Part shown: positions 12,487-23,164 of the stretch, piece after piece
Position numbering within the stretch: position 1 is the stretch's first letter
Layout of the letters: each line of letters opens with the position of its first letter
Notes under the pieces: model-generated
The model's input: only the letters and a program-made list of their open reading frames with translations
Told to the model about the DNA's origin: nothing
Databases searched by the model: none
Program-made: the position numbers and the translations under genes
Assembly: GCF_016086655.4 (NCBI RefSeq)
Contig: NC_052132.2
Span: forward strand, 14,882,805-14,946,804
Direction of reading: 5' to 3'
From: Lepeophtheirus salmonis
Taxonomy: Eukaryota; Arthropoda; Copepoda; Siphonostomatoida; Caligidae
Length of the DNA: 64,000 nucleotides

Positions 12487-12933
12487 ATTTTAGAAATTAC
12501 TAACATCTACAAATATTAAAATAAAAGGGTATCATTCTTGGGGGGGTTCGTACATATCCGTTTTTCTAATGTTAAGAAATTAAATAGATAGAAAGAAAAT
12601 AATCTTTATTCGGGAATAAAAAATATGTTTTTGTTCTCATTGACTCTCATGCAAATGATCAAGAAAAAAATATATAACTCTAAATAATTGAAGTAATTAT
12701 GTTTTGAATTTTTTCTTAATCAGACATTGAAAAAGATAATATCTACGATGGAACGAAAATACAGGATTGAGCTTTAATTTTATACTAAAATTAATATCAA
12801 TTTTACACAAAATATTTTTTATTCATTTTGAATGTCAAATTGTTGGACAACACCCAACAGATAAAAATCTGCACAAAAATCGAGAAATTGGTAAACTTAA
12901 ATTTTTCGTTACTTTATAGGTATAATTACTAAA

Positions 12934-13557
12934 TTGTTTTTAATCTCATGTAGACTATGCACAAAAAAGTTAAAAAATATAACGAGAGTTTTGAAATTGA
13001 TTGTACGGAAAATTGATATTTTGGAGCTCGATACTTGCATAAAGGAAGTTAGGAGGTCCAAAGAATTTACAGATTATGGAAGAGGACAGCAGAGAACTGA
13101 AGAGAAAATGGAAGCCTCAACCCCTAGAATAATTATGACTTGGAACAAAGAAACACTCGAAAGGGTGTCACCGAATACAACCCAGTTAATATTAAAAGTA
13201 ATTGGAAGACCAGAAAATATCCCCTGGTTCCTTCCTATTGGAAACCATACCAGACCCATAAATTTAAGTGGGAGGGTGAAACAATGTTCCAAGTGCTATA
13301 TGTACGATCATCTCTATATGACGTGCATGAATAGGACTAAGTCACCTTCTGAATGCCGAAGGTGGTTTGTGAGAAGGATTAATAGAGTAGATAAAAGTGG
13401 CAATAGTTTTCCATTAACATTTACTCCCAAGCAAGATCCAGTAATGGATCAAGGAAAATATGGAATAGGTGAAGGAAGTAGCGATGTTCAATTTTGGAAG
13501 ACCACAAGTGTGAGCAAAGGAAATAATGAAAAGTCATGTCCAAAAAGTACAAAATAA
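12934..13557 (+). CDS. Non-LTR retrotransposon ORF1 (zinc-knuckle) remnant
   Basis: An uninterrupted 207-codon frame. Around residue 114 it carries C-S-K-C-x4-H-x4-C, a perfect CCHC zinc knuckle (C-x2-C-x4-H-x4-C) as in Gag/ORF1 nucleic-acid chaperones of retroelements. It is preceded by a segment with I-P-W-F-L-P-I-G and followed by a basic, Ser/Lys-rich tail. About 470 bases downstream on the same strand an endonuclease start is readable, giving the expected ORF1-then-ORF2 order of a Jockey-like LINE. Only one knuckle is visible and the upstream start is uncertain, so the frame may be a 5'-truncated piece. The sequence 13,560-14,027 reads as the decayed ORF1/ORF2 junction. Confidence 0.6.
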   Translation: MFLISCRLCTKKLKNITRVLKLIVRKIDILELDTCIKEVRRSKEFTDYGRGQQRTEEKMEASTPRIIMTWNKETLERVSPNTTQLILKVIGRPENIPWFLPIGNHTRPINLSGRVKQCSKCYMYDHLYMTCMNRTKSPSECRRWFVRRINRVDKSGNSFPLTFTPKQDPVMDQGKYGIGEGSSDVQFWKTTSVSKGNNEKSCPKSTK

Positions 13558-14027
13558 ATAATTCAACCAAATCCGAGAATGACACAAGGAGAAAAAAATA
13601 CAGAAACAAAGCTTGATGATAACATACCTTCCAAGTCGGGAAAGAGAAAACCAGAGGAAAATTCTAATATTGAATCAGTTATGAATGCCAAAATAACCCA
13701 TTAGAATTCAATTTTGACGAAGAGGATCCTAAGGATAACTCAGGAAAAAAAAGAAATTAAATACCTCCCCGGGACAAATTATGAAACTCTCACAAGTGTC
13801 CAAGAAAAATAAAAAATTTCCTTCGTCTCCACATTCAGTTAAAAAAATGATAATTAAGACCTTTTTTTCAAAGTAAACATCAAATAAATAATGGAAAAAT
13901 TCAAATTAATAATAATTATATATCTTCACAAGGAAAAAAGAGCTCTAATGGGCTAGATGAACATCTACCCCAAAATCTACCCAAAAATAAAATAACAATA
14001 TGGAGTTTAGCAAAAAAATCCTAGCGG

Positions 14028-14463
14028 CATGAGAATACTACAGGGAAATATAAACGGACTTTCGTCAAATAAAAAGAAAATAAACTATTTAAATACTTAA
14101 ATGCCATCTACCTAACACAGGTGGTGTGTTTAAATGCCACAAGAATACGTAACATCGTTGAGTGGTCTTCAATCAAAATATAATAATTACTCTTCAAATA
14201 GAATATTAACTGGATCCAACTATCTTGCAAGGGGACTCACAATCCGTGTCAGAAATGATGTGCCTTCAAAGTAAGTGATCGTGGATGAAAATGGGAACCA
14301 CATATCAGCTGAGGTATGGTTTCAAAAATCGCATTATAAAATATGGGCAGTAAATATATCTTCTGGAGATAAACTTTTCTTCAAAACTAAACTAGCACAA
14401 TTTGTGTCAATGATATCATTCCGGATTGAAAATAATTTAATGTGTACCACTAGATTAGAGTAA
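14028..14463 (+). pseudogene. LINE ORF2 apurinic-like endonuclease, N-terminal fragment
   Basis: The plus strand reads M-R-I-L-Q-G-N-I-N-G-L-S-S-N-K-K-K-I, the canonical start of the LINE endonuclease domain (R-I-L-Q-W-N-I-N-G with the metal-binding asparagine), then stops and shifts. Further on G-L-T-I-R-V-R-N-D-V-P matches the G-G-x-x-I-x-V-R-x-x-x-P block. From 14,275 a 62-codon frame continues with A-V-N-I-S-S-G-D. The reading ends at 14,463, right where a Tc/mariner-type terminus (ACCCTGTATA) begins, and no reverse transcriptase follows. It probably belongs to the same element as the zinc-knuckle ORF upstream. Confidence 0.6.
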
Positions 14464-14489
14464 CCCTGTATATGGTTATACAGGGTGCA
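14462..14489. repeat. Palindromic junction of two CAGGGT-type transposon ends
   Basis: ACCCTGTATA, four bases (TGGT), then TATACAGGGT form a perfect 10-bp inverted repeat. The right arm is the terminus of the Y element starting at 14,481. The left arm has the form of the outward end of a similar element, or of an abortive insertion. Confidence 0.6.
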
Positions 14490-14685
14490 ACACAATAATC
14501 TTCCTTTTTGAAACAATACAATAAAAAAAGTCTGATATTTAGAAAAGTGTTATTTTTGTATTATAATGAAAGTACATATTTAAAGTTTTGTTCACAAAGT
14601 TTTGAAAATCTTATCATATAGGTGACGACGTACCTTATTATAATGAATGTAACGACCTTCCGTATTTTAATACCAGATTATAAAA
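14481..14685 (+). mobile_element. Y element (Tc/mariner-type, nonautonomous), copy 3, left part
   Basis: Begins CAGGGTGCAACACAATAATC after a TA and shares the inner block ATCTTATCATATAGGTGACG, GACCTTCCGTATTTTAATACC with Y copies at 24,223 and 42,381. Similarity stops near 14,685, where motifs such as TTTGCCCAAAGGACAATTTG begin; these resemble the TIR of element Z (43,301) and run to about 14,785. Hence this Y copy looks interrupted by, or fused to, a Z-like piece. No coding capacity. Confidence 0.5.
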
Positions 14686-14789
14686 GAATTGTCCGAAAAC
14701 ATTTTTGCCCAAAGGACAATTTGCTGACCGGTCATTTCGCCGCAGGAAAATTTGCCCAAGGGACATTTGACCGAAAAATGAAAATAAAT

Positions 14790-15903
14790 TTATTGATATA
14801 TACGATTGCATATTTTAATTCCATTTAAAAATAATGATATTATAAATAGGTATTGTTCAGATACTGTTAATATAATATACCTTGGTAAATTAATTTGCAA
14901 AAAATATTTTTATATAAATTATATTCATTAAAGATCCTTTTATAAACACAATACAGTATTTTATGGTTCGAATGTAGTTGGAATCTACCACCAATGGATT
15001 TCTGAGCAACAAGGTCCCTTTTGATATGCTATAATACATCCCAACCCCCGGGGTGTGTGGATTAGCTAATGTGCCTTGAGGCAGGTTAAACTCTTCGGCC
15101 GGCACTTCCCTCCGCATCAAAGAATCCTTTTAATATCCAAAATATATAAACAAACTTGATAAAAATGCATTAGCTCATCACAAAAATGAAAAATCACAAA
15201 AATTAACAAGGGTATGAATAATTTGGAAAACAAGTGTACATATGTTGATATAATTTTTGGATTTTTATAACCGTCATTAATAATTATGTATTTCCTAACT
15301 AACTGTATCTTAACATGAATTATCCATCATACATATTTGTAGACATGTGTATCCATTGTTATAATTAATTCCCTTCAGATCAATTTAGGCAGCTAATTAA
15401 TTATTTATAATCTCATTTTTCATATCTGATACTGGTTAAATATACGTACGTCAGAACAAAAATAAAAATAAATTATATCTACAATTCATTTAAAAGCTGT
15501 TTTAAATTCCTACTTTGGTTGAGTCTTATTGAACTATAATTTAGCTAACTTTATTACAATGTTGACGTTTAATATCCTTCCACCATTTAAATTCTTTTTT
15601 CATTAATATAAATCATGTAATGAACAATTGTTATGATTTTGAAGCAAGAACATTGAATGTGTATAGGTTATTATTGTAAGTACTCAAGATTATGAAAAGG
15701 CTATAAAAATATCATTTATTAAGTACACTGACATTATAATTAGTAATTTTTACAATGTACCAGATAATAATATAAAATAAGTCCAGTCTTATTCACCATT
15801 CATCAACCCTAAAGAGAGTTAAGTCGACCCTTCAGTTCTAGCTATCTTATAGTGTTCTTATTAAGTTTACTTTGTCCAGTGTTGGCTCGGTCCTAGGACT
15901 GTG
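14790..15903. other. No gene recognised; one GC-rich patch near 15.03-15.12 kb
   Basis: Mostly AT-rich. The GC-rich patch 15,030-15,125 gives a minus-strand frame starting M-M-R-R-E-V-P-A-E-E-F with no recognised domain. It contains CCCCGGGG-type sequence resembling part of element Z near 43,890-43,915, so it may be repeat rather than exon. Confidence 0.3.
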
Positions 15904-16373
15904 TTCCTAATCAGTCTCCCTTTTCCGTGTCAGTCAATGTTATATCTGTTTGATCTTTTTTACTGTTCAACTGTTCTAAGAACCTATTAGTTTGTCCTAT
16001 GGTCCTACTATCGTTTTATTTTATTCACTCCAACAGTGTGTGGGGTAAAATCGTGGACTTGACCATAATTTAATTAGGATTACTTAATGATAATATTTTA
16101 AAATAGTAGGTTTGGTTAGTAAAAGTAGAGACTACTTCCTAATCAGTCTCCCTTTTCCGTTTCAGTCAATTTTATATCTGTTTGATCTTTTTTACCGTTC
16201 AACTGTCCTAAGAACCTTTTAGTTTGTCCTACGGTCCTACTATCTTTTTATTTTATTCACTCCAACAGTGTGTGGAGTAAAATTGTGGACTTTGACTATA
16301 AATTAATTTGGATTACTTAAAGGTTAATATTTGGAAATAATAGGTTTCGTTATTAAAAGTAGAAAGTACTCCA
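15904..16373 (+). repeat. Two-unit tandem duplication, 232-bp period
   Basis: TTCCTAATCAGTCTCCCTTT starts both units, at 15,904 and 16,136, and the whole 232-bp block recurs at roughly 90-95% identity through AAAAGTAGA. The unit contains several GGTCCTA / TCTGTTTGATC motifs and relates to repeat sequence at 6545-6600 and, in reverse complement, 28,640-28,740. No coding frame. Confidence 0.8.
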
Positions 16374-16414
16374 GTTAATAAACAGGGAAAAAAAAAACTT
16401 TGAAAAAATTAACA

Positions 16415-16690
16415 ATTGTCAGCATGGAGGCAAAAAGTGAGAAAGTGCAGGGATAGACGCTGGAAAATCGGGATCACATCCTGCAATTATCAGAAGTGCA
16501 GCAAAGTCGATGAAGCAGCCTGCCAATGCCTGCAATGTCAGCGATTGGACTGAGAGGAGGTATCTAAAGGATTTGAGGAAGACCTATTTTATACAACGAC
16601 ATTGGTAGCTGCTTTCAACAGTAACCAAGGCCAATCGGATCAAGAGAGACCAGCGATTGCTGACTTGTTGAAAGTATAATGGTTGATTTG
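16415..16690 (+). pseudogene. Possible transposase N-terminal fragment
   Basis: A GC-richer patch translates, across frames, to M-E-A-K-S-E-K-V-Q-G, then D-A-G-K-S-G-S-H-P-A-I-I, and later E-E-D-L-F-Y-T-T-T-L-V-A-A-F-N-S. This order resembles the N-terminal DNA-binding half of a Tc/maT-like transposase (K-V-Q, D-A-G-K, then the second helical domain). Stops and shifts are frequent and no catalytic core follows. The assignment rests on pattern only. 16,691-17,496 holds nothing recognised. Confidence 0.35.
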
Positions 16691-17496
16691 GGTTTCTTTT
16701 CCCCACACTGTTCCCCCTGAACCTGCTTTAAACTTCATGTATCTTGTCTCATTGAAAGAAATAATGCTAAAACTTTAACGCAGAAATGACGTACTTTGCC
16801 ACTACGTCATTTCAGTTGTTATAGTTACCGTAAAAGAGCGATAATGACTTTTTCTAGGGCAGACAAAATTAATCCAGACCGAACTGCAGTCTTTATAATT
16901 TTTTAGACCGATCCAAGATTAAGAAGTACGATTCATACGTAAAATAATGATTCTTTGTCATAAAAAAACTACTTATTTTTCTCATATTAGAAGAAAAACA
17001 TTGCAAAATAAATTCACTATTATTTTTATCTCCTTTTATGACTTTTAAGGGAATGATGATATTTATAATAAAGTTTTAATATCTAATCAATAAATTTATT
17101 TTCTTCCTTATTTTTAGCGCTATCGTTTTTATTTTTACAGTGGATTAAATCAATTACATCTAAAATAGTTTTTTTCATCATATTAGCAATCATGTAGTGT
17201 CCATAATATTTAACCTTAAAAAGGTAATAAAAAACTTAGTAATGCCAACCAAAATACACCAACGCATCAATAAAAACCCCTTGTAGTTTTGTAGTGAGCT
17301 GAATGTTGATTTGACAAATCGAATTATACGTTCAAAGACAGAAATAACACACAAAATCAGTTGATTGTTAGTTATTTTTTCCCAGTGACTGAATTATTAT
17401 TCAATCATTATTGGGAATTTTTCAAAGCTGTACAAAACATAATTCAAATTCAACCAATCGACATTCAGAACATTGATAAAGAGATAATAAAGAGAA

Positions 17497-18450
17497 AAGT
17501 TGGAACTACCGCAAAAATTCAAGTTACAATGTGAAGAACGGAAAAATCGTAAAGCGGATTTTTTTGAAGATATTTCGAAAAAAGAAACTTTTTGGAACAA
17601 AGAAAATATAAAAACAAAGAAATCAAGTAATTGTATTAATTGCAACCAATTAGGACCATTAATTATTGATGAAATCCTATGGCAACAAGTCTTTATTCAT
17701 CAGACAGATGATTTTTATATCGGTAGACTGATTGCTAATGCAAAATAAAAGTTCAAGTTACTTAATTGTACCTCTAAGTGAACATTTACCGAAGTGAATC
17801 CTTCTGAGAGATGGTGTAAAATTTCTTGGAGACCTGAAAGGTTTGGGTCAGAATCTTCTGCCTAAATTTTCTTTTCAAATGCTAACGTGGTTGCCAAGGG
17901 AAAAAGGTCGTAAACTCGCTTGTTTAAATGATCTCCCATTCATGACTTAAAGAAAAAATATAATATTAAATTAATTCAAAGACAAGGGTTGTATTCGTCG
18001 TTTGTCAACTCCTCAGGCCTGTATGAGCTACGCAAATCAATTTTTTCACACCATCTGATCCCATCCAGCTGTGGCAGGAAGTACAGGAGGTCACAGGATA
18101 CTTATCAGATAATCATAATTATTATTTCTTCAGTTAAAGAGAAACAGCTTCGAACCTTCCATAGAAGTGTCCAGTTTTAAAACATATTTACTCTTGTTTT
18201 GGAATGCTGGTAAAGGAACTCGGTGAACAGAGAAGGCTTATTCAGACTAGCTTTTCCTGACAAAATATATCATCACACATTGATCTTGAACATTCATTTG
18301 TGTACCCACGCCATAAAGGCATCCGGTTCCATGCTTGATAGATGGGTGATAAATATTATAAAATACTATTTTTTTAAACTAAGCCTTCGACCTGAATTTT
18401 TAGATAACTCTTGTAAGTTTTGTATATTCGACGTTACGTCTTAAAAAACC
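17497..18450 (+). other. Coding-like decayed region, family not recognised
   Basis: The frame 17,500-17,748 (82 codons) has a basic, Lys/Glu-rich start, then N-C-I-N-C-N-Q and L-I-I-D-E-I-L-W. Further frames follow to 18,444, among them one containing L-I-P-S-S-C-G-R-K-Y. The density of short frames in one orientation suggests an old retroelement or DNA-virus-like element gene, but I find no diagnostic motif. The order and direction could equally be chance. Confidence 0.2.
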
Positions 18451-19854
18451 TAAAAATCGAGGGTGGACAACAGAATATAGAGTACATTTAAACGCCGTCT
18501 CTTACTTTTAAACCGTGCAAAAAAGTGGGAGGAAAGATATAATTCATGAATTACTTTCTGAGCATTATTATTTTTATTTCCAGAGGAAAGATTTTGAGAT
18601 GACATTTATATATCGCTATGGGGTACAGAATCATTTGTCCGAAATTATCAAGTTATAAATAATTTTTAAGCATTCCAAATTCAAAATTATATTGATCAGT
18701 TTTTAACCCATAGTTATACCTTCTATAAATACAAAAGATATTGGACTCATATCTGGGAATTATATTCATATCGTCAAAATAACGATAACGATGGTGCAGA
18801 TCATTATTGTACTCGTATTTATGTGAGTATGTAAACAGATAATGTACAACTAATTATAACTTCTGGTCAAACTTGCATTAAGCTATGAATGGTAAATTAT
18901 CCTCTCCCATAAATTACTGTCACATTACATAAAATCATGCTTACACAAACATATATAAGTATTGCACATTCTTATTTACTGATAAGCATCAACTCAAAAA
19001 AAAAAAAAAATATTGCAAAAAGAACAAAAAAAAAAACTAAGACATTGCTATGACAACCATGCATGGATGTAAACACATTTAGAACCATAAACTCGTGACT
19101 ATTATTTTGATTTATATATTTCATGTCTAGTCCAGTGATTCTTAACCATTAACATATCATGTCCACTTTGGTACCACACATTTAGTCACGTTAACTATTT
19201 AGTATGATTAGAGATGGGATTTATGTTAGAGCAGGAGGAGAAGGTAGGAGCGAGACAAATGGGTTTACTGAACTAAGACAATTTTTAATATCAGATGCGT
19301 GTAATAAGATTTTGGAGGAGAAAATGAATTGCCTTTATAAAGAACAGAATCTACTACATTTTAAAAATAATTAAAGCAGTAAACATTAACGTTATATTTA
19401 AATCTATTATTATATTATTGTACATTTTTAAATCAATTTACACCAAAAACAGGCAATAATTCTTCTTTGAAAGGGAGATGTTGGCACACCCACGACTTAT
19501 TAAATAAGAGCACACGCATAAAAACTTTTTCTTTTTCTAATCAAAAAGCTTAGTTGTTTTCTTTACACAGATCCGTTTATTATGTGTGTTAAATATTGAC
19601 CAAAAACCTTGTGTATTTTGGGGATATTTAAAAAAAAAACCCAAAAAAGAACATTGCAACTCTGACGATTTGAAAAAGGTTTTGGAGGAGAGCAGCTTAT
19701 AAGTTTTGAAATTTTATGTAATATAATATTATTGTTTAATGAGCTATATTTTTTCCCCACAAGACGGTGTCGCTCTTTGTCTCTTTGTTTGCAAACTAAT
19801 ATAAGTAAACAACGCTCATATACCATAACAATACATTAATTAGACCTTTGAGTG
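18451..19854. other. No gene recognised
   Basis: AT-rich, with A-runs near 18,994-19,040 and short frames on both strands lacking motifs. Confidence 0.4.
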
Positions 19855-20540
19855 TACTGCATGCCAAATTTTATAGCCAAAAAAATTAATTTCTTCAGGG
19901 TCAAATTAAAATTTCTCCTTGCTCAACGTAATACCATATTCTTTCCATATATCTTAATAATATTTTCCGTACACTTTCAAAATTTAATTCAAAATTTTCA
20001 TCATCCACATAGACGTCATCAACAACTTTATGAACATTAGGAATTTTTTCTAAAACCTGCTCCAATTGTTGTTATACCAAAAATATATAAAATATAGAAA
20101 AATTCTTCACAAAATAGACGATCTCTATATGTTGAATATTACTGACTCTAAATATTAATTTAATACTATTAATAACCTATAATCTTGAACCGTTCTTTCC
20201 AACTATCTTTGGGCTAGCAGATGGATGCCATGGTATCTTTAATGGGAAATTTAAATCTTTGTAAAATATTAAGACAACAATAGAATCCATTGTACATCAT
20301 ATATCAATTTTATTCCCAATATACTCTCCATTTACATTCAAAATATCAAGTGGAATTTTTTTCAGTTCACATACACAAAATGAATTGACGAGTAATACTG
20401 AACTAATGTCCTTGCGGAGGCATACTTTCACATAGTCACCTTTCTTCCTACACTTTTATAATCTTTTTCTTTAGCAGAAAATGGTCTTCTATATTAATGT
20501 CCTTCGAATCTGAAACATTAAAAAAGCCGTATTCAACAGT
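19855..20540 (-). pseudogene. Gypsy-type reverse transcriptase remnant
   Basis: The minus strand reads, with shifts, L-E-Q-V-L-E-K-I-P-N-V-H-K-V-V-D-D-V-Y-V-D-D-E-N. This contains the V-D-D catalytic motif of Gypsy/Ty3 reverse transcriptase with the typical F-E-x-N-F-E-x-V-R-K-I-L-L-R that follows it, then E-E-I-N-F-F-G-Y-K-I (the F-x-G-x-x-I block). Upstream, W-H-P-S-A-S-P-K-I-V-G-K and a stretch near 20,350-20,430 probably represent the region leading into the polymerase. It lies in the same orientation as the gag remnant at 21,640-22,299, with which it probably formed one element, now separated by an oppositely oriented LINE tail. Confidence 0.6.
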
Positions 20541-20559
20541 CAAAAGCTTACTACCCCCA

Positions 20560-21070
20560 AAGTCCTCGTGAGGAGAAGAATGGAGAGGCTTGGTCTAGAC
20601 TAGAGCTCTGCAAGTGTGAGCCCGTGAGTGCTAATCCAAAATCCTTTTTGCGACACAAAGCAAAAATAGTTTAGATATAGATTAGCAACATCGTCTATCT
20701 TTACCAACAAGAGTCGAGATACCCCAGGGGAGCGGATATGTCATTTATGTGGAACTATAATCGAGACTTCCTTTCACCTCTTTGATTTTTGCACTCGTAT
20801 CGCCCTTGGGGTGAGATTAGTAGAAACCGAGATCTGGTTCACTTATAAGAAGAGGCTGAGTCTTTCCGACTGACTGGTCTCGACGGCAGTAAATATGGAG
20901 GAGGCTCTAAATATAGAATTTATGGTAGGCAGAGTTCAAGGGGTAATATAAGTAAACGATCAGCCCGTGCCAGTAGGGATTGGAACATTAGCCAAAAGAT
21001 TATTAATGGAGCTTGACTCTTTTAAAAACGATGGATCCAATGTTATTAAACAATGAGGCTCTATAACCAG
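20560..21070 (+). pseudogene. LINE ORF2 C-terminal fragment with CCHC end motif
   Basis: The plus strand reads C-H-L-C-G-T-I-I-E-T-S-F-H-L-F-D-F-C, the cysteine-histidine motif (C-x2-C-x8-H-x4-C) found at the C-terminus of Jockey/I-group reverse transcriptase ORFs. It follows S-I-F-T-N-K-S-R-D-T-P-G-E-R-I and is followed by about 80 decayed residues ending near 21,065. The strand is opposite to the Gypsy parts on either side, as expected of a 5'-truncated LINE that landed inside the Gypsy element. No poly-A tail is clear; 21,071-21,616 is unassigned AT-rich sequence, perhaps its 3' UTR. Confidence 0.5.
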
Positions 21071-21639
21071 TTGATCTAGGAAAGAAGGAGGGAATATATT
21101 TGATTTTATATATATTAATCTCTTTTGTGAGTATATTTTTTGATTCTTATTATAATATTACATTATTCTGCTTGTCTCTTTACAAGCGCGTGGGAAGGTG
21201 AGAAATCACATCAATCATCACACGAGACGTTGCGTTTCCTGTGTTTATAAATCATTTATAGGCATGTACAACCTGTGCCTTTAGTAGGCGCAAATAAAAT
21301 ATACAAAGTACATTTTACATATTATGTATAGATGAATAGATTAAATACTTATGTATGAATAAAAAAAAATTATAAACTAACCATATCTTTATCCAGATGA
21401 TTTTTTATATTATATTAAATTAAAAAAAAAAGAAGCACTTTGAATCCACATTGTCTACATATTAATTTTTACTTTCTCATCCATGGGTTTTTCTTGAATC
21501 TTAATTTTTTTTCGTTCAAATCCCTTTTTATGATTATTGGCTATTGAAATTCTACTAATATCTTTTAATATTAAATCAATTAAGCTTTAATAATTACTTG
21601 TGCAGTTTCAAGTATTTTGCACGAGGTAATGGAATTTTT

Positions 21640-22299
21640 CAAATTAAGCTATTTAGTGTTTTCTAAAAAGGTTTTGGCGGACAACATCGTTCCTGACTCC
21701 ACATGTGGACAGAGTGGACAAACCAATCTTCTGATTGCATTTCATAAATTTTTGCTTCCTCCACAAACATCTTTAATTTACAATAAAGTTCAGCAAAATC
21801 CTCTAAATTGGCTTGTTTGCGTCTGACTGATTTAGATCTTGCTGCAGCAATTTGCTTTTGATCTTTTAGATATTTACCTTCATTCTGAAGTACCTTTCCT
21901 CAATGTTTTGGTATTGCTAGCCGGAATTTCAGCAAAGTAGCGTACTTTGATCAGGAAACCAGGCAAACAGCACGCCCATAATATTGAAATCTGCTCTTTT
22001 CTAGTCTTTGCCTCCAAATGAGTCAACTTCAGATAATCATCACATGTCTCAATCCATTTAATGAAGTCTGCGAGTTTGATATTTTCTTCAATTTGGTTGG
22101 GTAATTTTATCTGTATATTTGGACGTCTTACACTCTATAGTAAAGGGTCTGTTGAATTGTTCGAACGTCTTTTCAAATATATGTCTACTCGATAATCAAT
22201 TTCAACAAGCTCTTGTCCCATCATTGCTATATTGTTTTCCTCTTACAAATTATCTTCCCAGGATTCTTCCAAAAAACTAAACTTCTTCCGTTTTTTCAT
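21640..22299 (-). pseudogene. Gypsy-type gag remnant
   Basis: Starting from an ATG at 22,299 on the minus strand, the translation begins M-K-K-R-K-K-F-S-F-L-E-E-S-W and goes on to L-A-D-F-I-K-W-I-E-T-C-D-D-Y, H-L-E-A-K-T-R-K-E-Q-I-S-I-L-W and K-Q-A-N-L-E-D-F-A-E-L-Y. This is the helical capsid pattern (F-x-x-W-x-x-x-x-x-x-Y, then R-x-x-x-L, then the R-x-Q-x-x-E-x-x-x-x-F/Y block) of Gypsy-like Gag. Internal stops break the frame. A 5' LTR would be expected just beyond 22,320 on the right, but I could not fix its ends. 22,300-23,164 is otherwise unassigned. Confidence 0.5.
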
Positions 22300-23164
22300 T
22301 ATTTTTAACAACTATATTAATTAACCCGTATCACACATATATTTTATATTCAAAACCGGTGAGACGTATCTTGAATAATAATTATATTAAACATATATAG
22401 ATTTATATTACATCCGGATTCTAATGATGCCGTAAGAGGAAGAGTGTTCTGTGCAATAGAGTTCGATAACAGTGGACCTTTTTGGGTGCTCCATCCTCAT
22501 GAAGTTGAACTTTGATTTGTCTCTTTCTAAGAAAGTTATAAGTACAGCCTACAGTACATCTCCAGATAAAAAAGCTACATGTAAATATCACTGTTCTTGC
22601 TCTTGACGGCCATAAACTTGCTAAAAATTGATCTGCAAGGGTCAGTATACTTGTTACGTGCAGGTCGACCTTTGATACATAATTATTAGCGAGTTTAATG
22701 GGAAGATGGTACAGTGTAATGATTATACACGCTTAAAAACGTTCGGTAATGGTCCCAGATATGAGACAACATGCATTAAATTTACAAAACTTATGGTACT
22801 AAAATAATAATTGATGCACCGACCATATGCCCTTAGAACACGTTTGTTTACACCCAGTTAGTGTTCAATTTGTTCCTTCCCTGTTTTTGTGCATTTTTTT
22901 AATATTAAATTACTTTTTATTAAAATTGCCAAATCAAAGTTCTAGAAGAAAATTGAAAAAAATAGTTTTGAATTAGTTTTGCAAAAAAAAATAGAAAATA
23001 GCATGCATTGGGATTTGAAAGAGGAACAAAAAACTAGAATGATTTTTTCGTACTTGCATTATAAAAAAAGTTAAGGAGAATAATGTTGTTTATTAATTAT
23101 GTAATGAAATGTTCTGGAAATTAAAATACAAATTGTATATGCTAAAGTATTTCTGTGGAACTAA

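Noticed and set aside
22430..22800. 5' LTR of the Gypsy element
   Set aside because: It is in the expected position beside gag, but no TG...CA boundaries, primer-binding site or matching 3' LTR could be identified.
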